NCBI GenBank assembly: GCA_017620015.1 | Contig: JAFZRE010000019.1 | Location: 1 to 64,000 of the forward strand | Length of the DNA stretch: 64,000 nt | Source: Bacteroidales bacterium | GTDB taxonomy: Bacteria > Bacteroidota > Bacteroidia > Bacteroidales > ML635J-15 | Reading direction: 5' to 3' | In this document: positions 38,874-47,893 of the stretch, piece by piece | Position numbering within the stretch: the stretch's first letter is position 1 | Layout: each line of letters starts with the position of its first letter | Notes under the pieces: model-generated | What the model saw: the letters and a program-made list of their open reading frames with translations, nothing else | Told to the model about the DNA's origin: nothing | Database searches by the model: none | Made by a program: the position numbers and the translations under genes

Positions 38874-40289
38874 TTAGTACCTGTAATGGTCAGCCTTGAA
38901 CGGCCCTTCAACTGGAACACCGATGTAGTCGGCTTGCTTCTGCGTAAGTTTTGTGAGCTTAACGCCAAGCTGGTCGAGGTGGAGGCGGGCAACTTCTTCG
39001 TCCAAGTACTTAGGCAGACGATAAACATCAACCTTGTAGTTGTTCTTCCAGAGGTCGAGCTGAGCCAAAGTCTGGTTCGAGAACGAGTTGCTCATTACAA
39101 ACGATGAGTGACCTGTTGCGCAACCGAGGTTTACGAGACGACCTTCAGCTAGCAGGAAGATTGAATTTCCTGTCGGGAAAGTATATTTGTCAACCTGTGG
39201 CTTGATGTTGGTCTTTACAACGCCCGGGCAGTTTTCGAGGCGGTCAACCTGAATTTCGTTGTCGAAGTGACCGATGTTGCAAACTATTGCCTGGTCCTTC
39301 ATCTGCTTCATGTGTTCGAGAGTAACAACGTCGCAGTTGCCTGTGGTGGTAACGAAAATGTTACCTTCCTTGACAGCTTCTTCCATTGTTGTCACTTCGT
39401 AGCCTTCCATAGCGGCCTGCAGAGCACATATCGGGTCAATTTCGGTAATGAGAACCCTCGCTCCGTAGGTGTGCATCGAGCGGGCGCAACCCTTGCCAAC
39501 ATCGCCGTAGCCAAGAACAACGACTGTCTTTCCGGCAATCATAACATCGGTAGCACGCTTGATACCGTCGGCCAACGATTCGCGGCAGCCGTATAGGTTG
39601 TCAAACTTCGACTTTGTAACCGAGTCGTTTACGTTGATTGCAGGAATGAGCAGTTCGCCCTTTGCCATCATCTGGTACAGACGGTGAACGCCAGTGGTTG
39701 TTTCTTCCGAAACGCCCTTGAGTTCGGCAATTGTGCGGTGCCATTTCTGGTTGTCGGCAGCAAGCATAGCCTTCAAGGTTTCCTGAATTGCCTTTTCTTC
39801 GTGGCACGACGGAACGAAATCCAAGGTCTTGGCATCGTTTTCGGCAGCATAGCCTTTGTGTACCAACAAAGTAGCATCGCCACCATCGTCAACTATCAAG
39901 TTTGGACCGAGTCCGCCAGGGAACGACAATGCCTGCAATGTACACCACCAGTATTCTTCAAGAGTTTCGCCCTTCCAAGCGAAAACAGGAACGCCAGCCT
40001 TTGCAATTGCGGCTGCTGCGTGGTCCTGAGTCGAGAAGATGTTGCAGCTTGCCCAGCGCACGTCGGCACCAAGTTCGACCAATGTTTCAATAAGAACGGC
40101 AGTCTGTATTGTCATGTGCAACGAACCAGAGATTCTTGCGCCCTTCAGCGGCTTTTCGGCTGCGTATTTGCGGCGTATGCTCATCAATCCAGGCATTTCC
40201 TTTTCTGCCATCTCGATTTCCTTGCGTCCCCATTCTGCGAGGGACATATCGGCTACCTTGTAAGGTAATTTTGTGATTATTTCTTCCAT
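38874..40289 (-). CDS. ahcY: Adenosylhomocysteinase
   Basis: 471 residues from the ATG at 40289 ([20 protein letters not shown]). It hydrolyses S-adenosylhomocysteine to adenosine and homocysteine in the methyl cycle. [35 protein letters not shown] and the NAD site [16 protein letters not shown] are diagnostic. The C-terminal KADHYRY is the conserved end that reaches into the next subunit. It is a single gene with its own promoter and terminator. Confidence 0.98.
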   Translation of the reverse strand: MEEIITKLPYKVADMSLAEWGRKEIEMAEKEMPGLMSIRRKYAAEKPLKGARISGSLHMTIQTAVLIETLVELGADVRWASCNIFSTQDHAAAAIAKAGVPVFAWKGETLEEYWWCTLQALSFPGGLGPNLIVDDGGDATLLVHKGYAAENDAKTLDFVPSCHEEKAIQETLKAMLAADNQKWHRTIAELKGVSEETTTGVHRLYQMMAKGELLIPAINVNDSVTKSKFDNLYGCRESLADGIKRATDVMIAGKTVVVLGYGDVGKGCARSMHTYGARVLITEIDPICALQAAMEGYEVTTMEEAVKEGNIFVTTTGNCDVVTLEHMKQMKDQAIVCNIGHFDNEIQVDRLENCPGVVKTNIKPQVDKYTFPTGNSIFLLAEGRLVNLGCATGHSSFVMSNSFSNQTLAQLDLWKNNYKVDVYRLPKYLDEEVARLHLDQLGVKLTKLTQKQADYIGVPVEGPFKADHYRY

Positions 40290-40319
40290 CGTTATGTTTT
40301 TATCAATTTTTTGAAAGCG

Positions 40320-40327
40320 CAAAGATA
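40320..40327 (-). promoter_or_regulatory. -7 box of ahcY
   Basis: TATCTTTG on the minus strand, about 30 bases before the ATG at 40289. There is no SAH or SAM riboswitch in the short leader. Confidence 0.55.
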
Positions 40328-40334
40328 CAATAAT

Positions 40335-40564
40335 ATTTACGATTTACGAAGGACGATTTACGATTTTAGCTTCGCTGAGCTAAAGGTTGCTGACAAGATG
40401 CAAAAGGGCTAACAGGCTTGCAGGCTCACAGTCTTGCAGTTTGCTCGACTGGCCTTCCGTTCGACCTCAAGACTAGTCTTCTGCTAACCTTTCGCAATGC
40501 ATAAGCAAGGTGCAACCGATTGTCAATTATTCATTATCCATTGTTAATTGTCCATTATCCATTG
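40335..40564. repeat. Repeat-rich spacer between rsmE and ahcY
   Basis: ATTTACGA units, TTGCTGACAAGATGCAAAA (inverted copy near 31619-31637), and a run of short CCATTGTCAATTATT-type units (40525-40584). No gene. Confidence 0.5.
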
Positions 40565-41281
40565 TCAATTATTAATTGTCAATTGGTTTACAATCGACAC
40601 AATATCGCAGGCCACCAATGCTGCGGTTTCGGTACGCAGACGGCTAACGCCCAAGGTTACAGGCATATAGGTTTTCAACGCCATTTCTATTTCTTCGTGC
40701 GAAAAGTCGCCTTCGGGTCCAATGAGAACGGTAACCGAAGTTTTCGGTTTCACCACATCGGCAAGGTAAATGCGTTTGCCATCGTCTTCGCAATGGGCGA
40801 CAAACTTTTGTTCCGAACTGTCGTTCTTCACAAAGTCGGCAAACTTCACAGCCTCGTTAACTATCGGATGATAAGCCTTGTACGACTGCTTCATTGCTGC
40901 TTCCACTATGCGGTTCATACGGTCGGTCTTCACAACCTTGCGCTCCGAATTGTGGCAGATGATGGGTGTGATTTCGGAAATGCCGATTTCGGTAGCCTTT
41001 TCAAGGAACCATTCCAGCCTGTCCATATTCTTGGTAGGCGCAATGGCTATGTGCAGTCGGTAAGGCAACTTGTTGTATTCAGCTATTGTCTCGACTACGT
41101 GAACTGTAGTGCGTTTATGGTCAATGGTTTCGATAAGCGAGCGGTACAAATTTCCCTGTCCATCGGCAATAAAGATTTCATCGCCAACTTTCAGCCGTAG
41201 CACGCGTGCACAGTGGTTCGACTCTTCCTCGTTCAGAGTGTGGAATTCGCCCGAAATGGTATTGTCGTAGAAGAATCTCAT
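40565..41281 (-). CDS. rsmE: 16S rRNA m3U1498 methyltransferase
   Basis: 238 residues, SPOUT family. HCARVLRLKVGDEIFIADGQ, KNMDRLEWFLEKATEIGISE and LIGPEGDFSHEEIE, then LGVSRLRTETAALVA form the knot and SAM site. It methylates U1498 of 16S rRNA. Its start shares one base with the stop of the upstream lolD gene (TGATG), so the two genes are translationally coupled. Confidence 0.95.
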   Translation of the reverse strand: MRFFYDNTISGEFHTLNEEESNHCARVLRLKVGDEIFIADGQGNLYRSLIETIDHKRTTVHVVETIAEYNKLPYRLHIAIAPTKNMDRLEWFLEKATEIGISEITPIICHNSERKVVKTDRMNRIVEAAMKQSYKAYHPIVNEAVKFADFVKNDSSEQKFVAHCEDDGKRIYLADVVKPKTSVTVLIGPEGDFSHEEIEMALKTYMPVTLGVSRLRTETAALVACDIVSIVNQLTINN

Positions 41282-41931
41282 CAGTGTATCTCTCCATCCG
41301 AAATTGTGAACATACGGTCGGTAAGGCGCGCGTGTTCCTCGTTGTGGGTAACTATTACGAAAGTCTGCTTGAAGTTTTCGCGCAGGTCAAAGATAATTTT
41401 GTAAAGATCGCGGGCGTTATGCGAGTCAAGGTTTCCCGATGGCTCATCGGCAAGCACCACCGAAGGATTGTTTATCAAAGCGCGGGCAATCGCCACACGT
41501 TGCTTTTCGCCACCAGACAACTCCGACGGCTTGTGTTCGCTACGTTCACGGACATTCAGAGCCTCTAGAAGTTCCAGAGCACGTGCGCGTGTTTCCTTCT
41601 TGCCTTTTCCTCCGATGAAAGCTGGTATGCAGACATTTTCCAGAGCGGTGAATTCGGGCAAAAGCTGGTGGAACTGGAACACGAATCCAATGTGTGAGTT
41701 GCGGAATTCGGAAAGTTTCTTTTCGCCGAGCGAAAAGGTGTCGATACCGTCGATTACGACCTTGCCCGAATCGGGTTTCAGCAGTGTGCCAACAATCTGA
41801 AGCAGAGTGGTTTTGCCTGCACCACTGGCACCAAGAATCGACACAATTTCCGACTTTTCTATGTGCAGGTCGATGCCTTTCAATACCTGTAGGCTGCCAT
41901 ACGACTTTGTTATTTTCTGTACGTCAATCAT
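41281..41931 (-). CDS. lolD: LolD/MacB-type ABC transporter ATP-binding protein
   Basis: 216 residues from the ATG at 41931 ([20 protein letters not shown]). Walker [14 protein letters not shown]-loop [15 protein letters not shown], signature [15 protein letters not shown], Walker [14 protein letters not shown] and switch VTHNEEHA are all intact. The ATPase drives lipoprotein release (LolCDE) or a related MacB-type exporter; no permease gene is adjacent. The name lolD is by family habit in Bacteroidales. Confidence 0.9.
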   Translation of the reverse strand: MIDVQKITKSYGSLQVLKGIDLHIEKSEIVSILGASGAGKTTLLQIVGTLLKPDSGKVVIDGIDTFSLGEKKLSEFRNSHIGFVFQFHQLLPEFTALENVCIPAFIGGKGKKETRARALELLEALNVRERSEHKPSELSGGEKQRVAIARALINNPSVVLADEPSGNLDSHNARDLYKIIFDLRENFKQTFVIVTHNEEHARLTDRMFTISDGEIH

Positions 41932-42126
41932 CGGTGCAAAAATTTTGGCGTAAAAGTACAAAATAAATCACTAATGGATTGCAGGTTGTGAAAAACATTT
42001 GATGGACGAAAAGAAGAAAAGACTAAAAGACTTGAAGGCGGATAGATGAACAAGCACTATCCGTACCGCGCAATTTACAACGGACAAGAAAAAATCATAT
42101 TTTTTATATGCGGTCTAAAAAAAAAC

Positions 42127-42134
42127 TATTTTTG
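42127..42134 (+). promoter_or_regulatory. -7 box of the tandem lipoprotein genes
   Basis: TATTTTTG, 29 bases before the ATG at 42163. Confidence 0.5.
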
Positions 42135-42162
42135 CACCATTGAACTATAAATAAAAACAGTT

Positions 42163-42657
42163 ATGAAAAGGACACTCATCATATCACTTCTCGTTGCAGC
42201 AATGGGCGTGATAGCATTTATGGGTTGCGAAAAGCCAGAACAGGTAGAAAATCCTACGACAACAACAGTTGCATCGCAAACAACAGAAACCCCAGCCACC
42301 AATCCGCAGGGAGAAACTACACCAGTAACCTACAATACGACATTGTCGTATTCGGGTTGTCATTCAGGACAAAGGGATGGGTATGACCCAATAGTGTCAA
42401 CAAATTATGAAAATGGTATTCTGTCGTTAACTATAGAAAATTTTCGTGTTAATTGCGCTATGGATAGCATTTTTTCTGAGTTAACAGTTGATAATCAGAC
42501 TATTGATTTGAATCTTAAAGAAAATTCGTATGCTGCTAATTGTATATGTCCAGTTGATGTAAACTATTCAATCGATAACATAAAAGCAGGAACATACGAA
42601 TTAATAGTAAGACACGCTGATATAATTAAATATCAGGAAGAAATAACTTGTGAATAA
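42163..42657 (+). CDS. Small lipoprotein, tandem paralogue 1
   Basis: 164 residues: signal MKRTLIISLLVAAMGVIAFMGC, a Thr/Pro-rich linker (TTTTVASQTTETPATNPQGE) and a beta domain with conserved Cys pairs (YSGCHS, RVNCAMD, NCICPVDVNYSIDNI, ITCE). It is followed after 23 bases by a close paralogue. The cysteines outside the lipobox probably form disulfides. Function unknown. Confidence 0.78.
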   Translation: MKRTLIISLLVAAMGVIAFMGCEKPEQVENPTTTTVASQTTETPATNPQGETTPVTYNTTLSYSGCHSGQRDGYDPIVSTNYENGILSLTIENFRVNCAMDSIFSELTVDNQTIDLNLKENSYAANCICPVDVNYSIDNIKAGTYELIVRHADIIKYQEEITCE

Positions 42658-42680
42658 TCACACAAATATCGTCAAAAGTT

Positions 42681-43181
42681 ATGAAAAAAAGACTCATCAT
42701 ATCGCTTCTCGTTGTAGCAATGGGAATGATAGCATTTGTAAGTTGCGAAAAGGAAGACACAACTGGAAATCCGACAAATACAATAGTTGCATCGCAAACA
42801 ACTGAAACCCCTGCCACCAATCCGCAGGGAGAAACTACACCAGTAACCCACAATACGACATTGTCATATACTCAGTGCAAATCACATGGACAAAAGTATA
42901 TTCCAGAAGAAACAATATCAACGAATTATGAGAATGGAAATTTGCAAATAATGGTTGAAAATATGTGTATTTCATGTGGCGTTTTCACTGTTATTGCAGA
43001 ATCGGAAATTGATGAACAAACCATTATTGTAGATTTTGGTTTAATATACGAATCTCAAGCCAATTGTATTTGTCTCATTGATGCTGATTATTCAATTGAC
43101 AATATAAAACCAGGAAATTACGAATTAATAATAAGAGAAAGTAGCCTGGTCGTATATCAGGAAGAAATAACTTGTGAATAG
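42681..43181 (+). CDS. Small lipoprotein, tandem paralogue 2
   Basis: 166 residues, same plan as the preceding gene: identical linker ETPATNPQGETTPVT, the same NCIC-(P/L)-(V/I)-D block and the same end, YQEEITCE. Signal and linker are almost identical at DNA level, while the beta domains have diverged to roughly half identity, so the pair may specialise for different ligands. The terminator at 43312 ends the unit. Confidence 0.78.
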   Translation: MKKRLIISLLVVAMGMIAFVSCEKEDTTGNPTNTIVASQTTETPATNPQGETTPVTHNTTLSYTQCKSHGQKYIPEETISTNYENGNLQIMVENMCISCGVFTVIAESEIDEQTIIVDFGLIYESQANCICLIDADYSIDNIKPGNYELIIRESSLVVYQEEITCE

Positions 43182-43311
43182 TTCGTATATCCACAAAAAG
43201 GCACTACAAATATAATTGTAGGAAAAATTCTAATTCCCCAGGCAACGAAATTGACTTTTTATTTGTCATAGGGTCGAATAGAATTTTCATCATAGATTTT
43301 TCATCATTATG

Positions 43312-43347
43312 AAAAAAGGCAGAGGTTCCCCGCCTCTGCCAATTTTT
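43312..43347 (+). terminator. Terminator of the tandem lipoprotein operon
   Basis: GGCAGAGG (43318-43325) with CCTCTGCC (43333-43340), then AATTTTTT. Confidence 0.8.
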
Positions 43348-43406
43348 TATGTATCACAGATAGTCGTAGGCTCCAGCCTACGGCTACAACTTACAACACA
43401 ACAATC

Positions 43407-43504
43407 CAAGGCTTTGCCTTGAATAAAATTCCATTACAAGACAATCGAGACATTCCTATCGAATAACAAAAACGGCAGATGCGGAGGTGCCTGCCGTTTT
43501 TTTG
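43407..43504. repeat. 96-bp direct repeat, left copy, with terminator
   Basis: It runs from GCTTTGCCTTGAATAAAATT to AACGGCAG..CTGCCGTT (43471-43498) and T7. Near-identical copy at 44883-44980. The hairpin can end transcripts on either strand. The two copies frame the DUF4143 ATPase gene exactly. Confidence 0.85.
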
Positions 43505-43530
43505 TTGCCATGTATCAACTCTCCTTACCA

Positions 43531-44787
43531 CTACTCCACCAACAGCCATTTCCAGGCAGGAATTACCTTTATAACATATCCGTCCCTTTCTATTTCTGAT
43601 TCATCATCCTTGGTTATTATTATCATTTTGCTGATACCTATATGTTTGGATGCCTTTATTAAAGCATCGGTTTCTCTTTGCTCCGTATCCGCATCGCGCA
43701 AGGAATATGAAACCTGTATTGCAGTTTCGCTTTCGGGAATGTAAAAATCTATTTCAACACCATTTTTATAGAAATAAACCCCATTGCCAAATCTTTTGCA
43801 GAGGTTAATGGCAACTATATTTTCAAGAAGACTCGTATTCGGGTCCGTTAGGAATAGATTAAGAATTCCATTGTCAATGAAATAGTACTTACGGTTTTTT
43901 GTTCGATCTGCCAATTTCCCACAAATGTTTTCAATTGGCAGAATCAACCACGATTCACACATATATCTCACATAGTCGATAACTGTATCGGTAGAAACCT
44001 TTTTCCCTGCAGAAGAAACTATACTGCCGATGCGAGTGTATGATGTCGGTTGTTTAACACTTTCCGCCATTTTTTTTGCCATAATTCGTAGGGAATGGTC
44101 GTTTCTTATTGAGTATCGGGCAATAAGGTCTCCGAAAAATATCTTGTTGTACAAATTACTCAGCCAAGACCTCTTATCTTGTACCTTCTGCACCTCAGGA
44201 AGTCCGCCGAATCTGAAATATGTTTCGAAATGCTTTAAAATGTCCTTCTTTTTACCCCAGATTGTATTTTTGTTTTTCATTTCTATTCCATTGGCGGACA
44301 AGAATTCATTGAACGAAAGCGGGAAAACCTCCTTTATTATATACCTTCCGCCCAAAGTTGTGGCAATTTCGGAACTGAGCATTTTGGCGTTGCTACCAGT
44401 AATGAACACTCTATATTTATAGTCGGCTAGTCGACGAGCAAATTTCTCCCACCCATCTACAATTTGTATTTCGTCAAGAAAGAATATCGGTTTAGTGTCG
44501 AACATTTCTTCATACGTAGCTTTTATAACATCAAGGTCGCTTACATCCAATTCTCCCAGACGGTCGTCCTCAAAGTTAAAATATAGGATTTCATCTTGCG
44601 AATGACCATTGTCTATTAAATGTCTAATCTGCTGATACATCAAGTACGATTTCCCAGAACGACGCAATCCTACAAGCACATAGTTCAGTTCCTGTTCAAA
44701 GGAATAGTCTCGTTCAAAGAATGTTATCGAAGATGTAAACCTTTGATTTTCAATAATTATTTCTCTTATTAAATCTTTGTTTAGCAT
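43531..44787 (-). CDS. AAA_14/DUF4143 ATPase, second copy
   Basis: 418 residues from the ATG at 44787 (MLNKDLIREIIIENQRF). The longer frame to 44913 runs through the promoter. Walker A is LVGLRRSGKSYLMYQ near residue 40, Walker B IFFLDEIQIVDGW near 100, and sensor FITGSNAKML near 125. The C-terminal DUF4143 part has a degraded nuclease site: EIDFYIPESETAIQVSYSL, with Q and S where E and K stand in active relatives. It lies between two 96-bp direct repeats and has a two-site palindromic operator, so it looks like a recently moved, self-regulated cassette. Confidence 0.87.
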   Translation of the reverse strand: MLNKDLIREIIIENQRFTSSITFFERDYSFEQELNYVLVGLRRSGKSYLMYQQIRHLIDNGHSQDEILYFNFEDDRLGELDVSDLDVIKATYEEMFDTKPIFFLDEIQIVDGWEKFARRLADYKYRVFITGSNAKMLSSEIATTLGGRYIIKEVFPLSFNEFLSANGIEMKNKNTIWGKKKDILKHFETYFRFGGLPEVQKVQDKRSWLSNLYNKIFFGDLIARYSIRNDHSLRIMAKKMAESVKQPTSYTRIGSIVSSAGKKVSTDTVIDYVRYMCESWLILPIENICGKLADRTKNRKYYFIDNGILNLFLTDPNTSLLENIVAINLCKRFGNGVYFYKNGVEIDFYIPESETAIQVSYSLRDADTEQRETDALIKASKHIGISKMIIITKDDESEIERDGYVIKVIPAWKWLLVE

Positions 44788-44805
44788 TGCCGTACTTATT
44801 TTGCG

Positions 44806-44868
44806 CAAATATACAATTTTATCGAATATGTTCGACAAAAACTGATAATTTTTATCGAATATATTCGA
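44806..44868 (-). promoter_or_regulatory. Promoter and double operator of the DUF4143 ATPase
   Basis: On the minus strand TATATTTG (44806-44813) is the -7 box, 19 bases before the ATG. TCGAATATGTTCGA (44822-44835) lies between -33 and -7. TCGAATATATTCGA (44855-44868), a perfect palindrome, lies 33 bases further up, three helical turns away. Confidence 0.65.
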
Positions 44869-44882
44869 CACTTCCATGATTA

Positions 44883-44980
44883 TCCATAGGCTCTGCCTTG
44901 AATAAAATTCCATTATAAGACAACCGAGACATTCCTATCGAATAACAAAAACGGCAGATGCGAAGGTGTCTGCCGTTTTT
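44883..44980. repeat. 96-bp direct repeat, right copy, with terminator
   Basis: It matches 43407-43504 with about six changes. The hairpin AACGGCAG..CTGCCGTT (44946-44973) serves as terminator for the minus-strand toxin-antitoxin unit. Confidence 0.85.
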
Positions 44981-45000
44981 TATGAGTATTTCCTTACTGA

Positions 45001-45273
45001 TTACTTTTTGAAAAGTTTAGAATGCGACCCCACACGGACAAGTTTTATAGTGTTTCCTACCTTTTCGTACCAAATTAAAAGCATATCAGGTTTGATGTGA
45101 GCTTCCATATTATCTTTATATTTTCCTTTGAGCGGATGCGTAAGGTAAGGGTCGTATGGTAATGTACCTGTTTCTGCAAGTATTTCAAGTGCTGTTTCCA
45201 GCAAATTAGCATCTGGAGCAGAAAGTGCTTTGTAGTCTTTCTTGAATTGCGTTGATGATTCAAGGCTGAACAT
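45001..45273 (-). CDS. YafQ/RelE-family mRNA interferase toxin
   Basis: 90 residues of YafQ type. STQFKKDYKAL, then HPLKGKYKDNMEAHIKPDML, LIWYEKVG and LVRVGSHSKLF are the family blocks. The catalytic His/Asp residues of YafQ (HxLxG, EAHIKPD, GSHSxLF) are in place. It cleaves mRNA on the ribosome under stress. The antitoxin gene lies three bases upstream. Confidence 0.92.
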   Translation of the reverse strand: MFSLESSTQFKKDYKALSAPDANLLETALEILAETGTLPYDPYLTHPLKGKYKDNMEAHIKPDMLLIWYEKVGNTIKLVRVGSHSKLFKK

Positions 45274-45276
45274 TAA

Positions 45277-45480
45277 TCAGTTTCTTAAGTGGTTTAACAT
45301 ATCATTGAGACTGCTTGCCTTATAGGTATGACCTCGCTTTACCTCTTCAATAGCCTTTATAGTAGTCTCGTTGGGTTCATCATCCTTCAGCACCTTGAAG
45401 ATACCAAGGCTCTCTACAAATTTAATGACCGCCTGAGCCGTTTTGTTCCGAGCATTGTAACTAAATGTAATTGTTGCCAT
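45277..45480 (-). CDS. Antitoxin of the YafQ-type module
   Basis: 67 residues; starts MATITFSYNARNKTAQAVIK, with an unstructured acidic middle (KVLKDDEPNETTIKAIEEVK) and an end that would cover the toxin (HTYKASSLNDMLNHLRN). Order and spacing are those of a type II pair. The antitoxin is expected to repress the promoter whose -7 box is at 45504-45511. Confidence 0.85.
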   Translation of the reverse strand: MATITFSYNARNKTAQAVIKFVESLGIFKVLKDDEPNETTIKAIEEVKRGHTYKASSLNDMLNHLRN

Positions 45481-45503
45481 AATATTCTACTTTTTCTGTA
45501 ACG

Positions 45504-45511
45504 CAAATGTA
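45504..45511 (-). promoter_or_regulatory. -7 box of the toxin-antitoxin operon
   Basis: TACATTTG on the minus strand, 24 bases before the antitoxin ATG. Confidence 0.5.
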
Positions 45512-45579
45512 GCGCTTTCTTTTGAAATAGCAAAATCAAAAAAAATTAGAAAACTCTCCGCCCCAATCGTAATTTGCAT

Positions 45580-45587
45580 TATTTTTG
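45580..45587 (+). promoter_or_regulatory. -7 box of glnS
   Basis: TATTTTTG, 33 bases before the ATG at 45620. Confidence 0.5.
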
Positions 45588-45619
45588 TGCGTTTTTCTAA
45601 CTAATACAAATTTCGCAAG

Positions 45620-47299
45620 ATGGAAGAAAAAAAGGATTCACTGAACTTTATCGAACAAATCATCGAGAACGATTTGTCATCAGGAAAAGTAACTAGCACA
45701 TACACTCGTTTTCCCCCCGAACCAAACGGCTACCTGCACATCGGACACGCAAAGTCCATCTGCCTCAACTTCGGCATCAAAAACCAGTATCACGGCAAGT
45801 GCAACCTGCGTTTCGACGACACCAACCCGTCGAAGGAAGATGTTGAATATGTAAACTCGATAATCGCCGACATCAAGTGGCTCGGCTTCGAGTACGACAA
45901 GTTGCTCTACACATCCGACTATTTCGACCAGCTTTACGAATGGGCCAAGATGCTTATCCGCGAAGGCAAGGCATACGTCGATGAGCAGACCCCTGACCAG
46001 ATTGCAGAACAGCGCACCAACCCGACCGTTCCCGGTATCGAAAGCCCGTTCCGCAACCGTCCCGCCGAGGAAAGCCTCAAGCGCCTCGAGGAAATGAACG
46101 CCGGAATGCACGAGGAAGGCTCGATGGTACTGCGCGCCAAAGTTGATATGAATTCACCAAACATGCACATGCGCGACCCGATTATGTACCGTATAATCCG
46201 CCGTCCGCACGACCGCACTGGCGACAAGTGGAACATCTACCCTATGTACGACTACGCTCACGGACAGAGCGACTACATCGAGGGCATCACCCACTCCATC
46301 TGCACCTTGGAATTCGAGGTTCACCGTCCGCTCTACGACTGGTTCCTCGACCAGATTGACAAGACCGGCAAGCGTCCTCAGCAGATTGAATTTGCACGAC
46401 TGAACCTTTCATATACAGTAATGAGCAAGCGCAAGCTTCTCGAACTCGTGAACAACAAGTATGTAAGCGGCTGGGACGACCCGCGAATGCCTACCGTCAG
46501 CGGTTTGCGCCGTCGTGGCTACACTCCCGAATCAATCCGCACCTTCGCCGAGAAAATCGGTGTTGCAAAGCGTGAGAATATGATTGATGTGAGCCTTCTC
46601 GAATACTGCATCCGCGAAGACCTCAACAAGCGTGATTACAGAATATTGGCAGTTCTCGACCCGCTGAAGGTCGTGATTACCAACTATCCAGAAGGTCAGA
46701 CCGAAAAACTTGAAGCACAGAACAATCCAGAAGACGAAAACGCAGGAACACGCCAGCTCACCTTCGGACGCGAAATCTACATCGAACGCGAAGACTTCAT
46801 GGAAGATGCTCCAAACAAGTTCTTCCGCCTGAAACCGGGTGGCGAAGTGCGCCTGAGATATGCATATTTCATCAAGTGCAACGAAGTGATAAAGGATGCC
46901 GACGGCAACATCACCGAACTGCACTGCACCTACGACCCCGAAAGCCGTGGCGGAAAGTCGCCCGACGGCCGCAAGGTAAAGGGAACAATCCACTGGGTAA
47001 ACTGCGACACCTGCGTTGATGCCGAAGTGCGTCTGTACGACCGTCTGTTCACCAAGGAAAACCCCGACGACCTTGCCGAAGGCGAAACCTACCTCACCTA
47101 TCTGAATCCGGATTCGTTGAAGGTTGTCACCGCTAAGGTCGAGGAATACATAAAGGAAACCAAGGAGACAAGCTTCCAGTTCGAGCGCAAGGGCTACTTC
47201 TGCTTCGACAAGGACTCAACTCCCGAAAAGCCTGTATTCAATCGCACCGTCACACTGAAGGACTCGTGGGCTAAAATTGCAGAAAATGACAAGAAGTAG
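45620..47299 (+). CDS. glnS: Glutaminyl-tRNA synthetase
   Basis: 559 residues, class I. RFPPEPNGYLHIGHAKSICL carries HIGH and VMSKRKLLEL stands for KMSKS. TLEFEVHRPLYDWFLDQI and the two C-terminal beta-barrels are present. Possession of GlnRS means tRNA-Gln is charged directly. The stop overlaps the start of coaD by 14 bases. Confidence 0.97.
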   Translation: MEEKKDSLNFIEQIIENDLSSGKVTSTYTRFPPEPNGYLHIGHAKSICLNFGIKNQYHGKCNLRFDDTNPSKEDVEYVNSIIADIKWLGFEYDKLLYTSDYFDQLYEWAKMLIREGKAYVDEQTPDQIAEQRTNPTVPGIESPFRNRPAEESLKRLEEMNAGMHEEGSMVLRAKVDMNSPNMHMRDPIMYRIIRRPHDRTGDKWNIYPMYDYAHGQSDYIEGITHSICTLEFEVHRPLYDWFLDQIDKTGKRPQQIEFARLNLSYTVMSKRKLLELVNNKYVSGWDDPRMPTVSGLRRRGYTPESIRTFAEKIGVAKRENMIDVSLLEYCIREDLNKRDYRILAVLDPLKVVITNYPEGQTEKLEAQNNPEDENAGTRQLTFGREIYIEREDFMEDAPNKFFRLKPGGEVRLRYAYFIKCNEVIKDADGNITELHCTYDPESRGGKSPDGRKVKGTIHWVNCDTCVDAEVRLYDRLFTKENPDDLAEGETYLTYLNPDSLKVVTAKVEEYIKETKETSFQFERKGYFCFDKDSTPEKPVFNRTVTLKDSWAKIAENDKK

Positions 47300-47759
47300 A
47301 ATAGCACTTTTCCCAGGCTCGTTCGACCCGATAACCGTCGGGCACGAGTCTGTTATTCGCCGCGCACTGCCGATGTTCGACAAGATAATTGTCGGCGTAG
47401 GAGTTAATTCCGAGAAATCGGCAATGCTGCCAAGCGAAAAGCGCGTAGAACTGATAAAAAAAGTGTTCGCCGACGAGCCAAAAGTGGAAGTCGTAACCTA
47501 TTCGGGACTTACGGTTGACTTCTGCAAGGCAAACAACATCAGCTTTATACTCCGCGGACTACGCACCTCCGCCGACTTCGAGTTCGAGCGTTCGATTGGT
47601 CATGCCAACCAGCTTCTCGACAAGAACATCGAAACCATATTTATGCTAACCTTGCCCGAACACACTTGCATATCGTCGAGCATAGTCCGCGACATTGCAA
47701 AGAACAACGGCGACATTTCAGCATTTCTGCCAAAAGCGATAACAAGGGACGACTTATAA
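47286..47759 (+). CDS. coaD: Phosphopantetheine adenylyltransferase
   Basis: 157 residues from the ATG at 47286. GSFDPITVGHESVIRRAL holds the TxGH nucleotidyl-transfer motif, and ILRGLRTSADFEFERSI and CISSSIVRDIAK complete the site. It makes dephospho-CoA. The start lies inside the 3' end of glnS, so translation is coupled. Confidence 0.96.
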   Translation: MTRSRIALFPGSFDPITVGHESVIRRALPMFDKIIVGVGVNSEKSAMLPSEKRVELIKKVFADEPKVEVVTYSGLTVDFCKANNISFILRGLRTSADFEFERSIGHANQLLDKNIETIFMLTLPEHTCISSSIVRDIAKNNGDISAFLPKAITRDDL

Positions 47760-47761
47760 AA

Positions 47762-47800
47762 AAATCCGCCCGATAATGGAGTATCATCGAGCGGAACCCT
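47762..47800. terminator. Hairpin behind coaD
   Basis: CCGCCCGAT with ATCGAGCGG (one mismatch). The U-run lies on the minus-strand side, so it is a weak or reverse-oriented terminator. Confidence 0.4.
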
Positions 47801-47893
47801 ATGAAAAAAGCAAATTACTAATCGTTTTTAACGTCCCTGCTTGGCAGAAAACATTTGTTTAGACAAAAGAAAATAGAAAAGGTTTAATCGCAA

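Larger units (their letters stand above)
43182..43530. other. Gene-free stretch with two terminators and a repeat
   Basis: It contains the lipoprotein terminator (43312-43347), a palindromic GTAGGCTCCAGCCTACGGCT (about 43367-43386), and the left 96-bp repeat with its own hairpin (43407-43504). Confidence 0.6.

Noticed and set aside
43531..44913. Longer form of the DUF4143 ATPase starting at 44913
   Set aside because: It would translate the -7 box and both operator palindromes. The ATG at 44787 lies 19 bases behind the -7 box.
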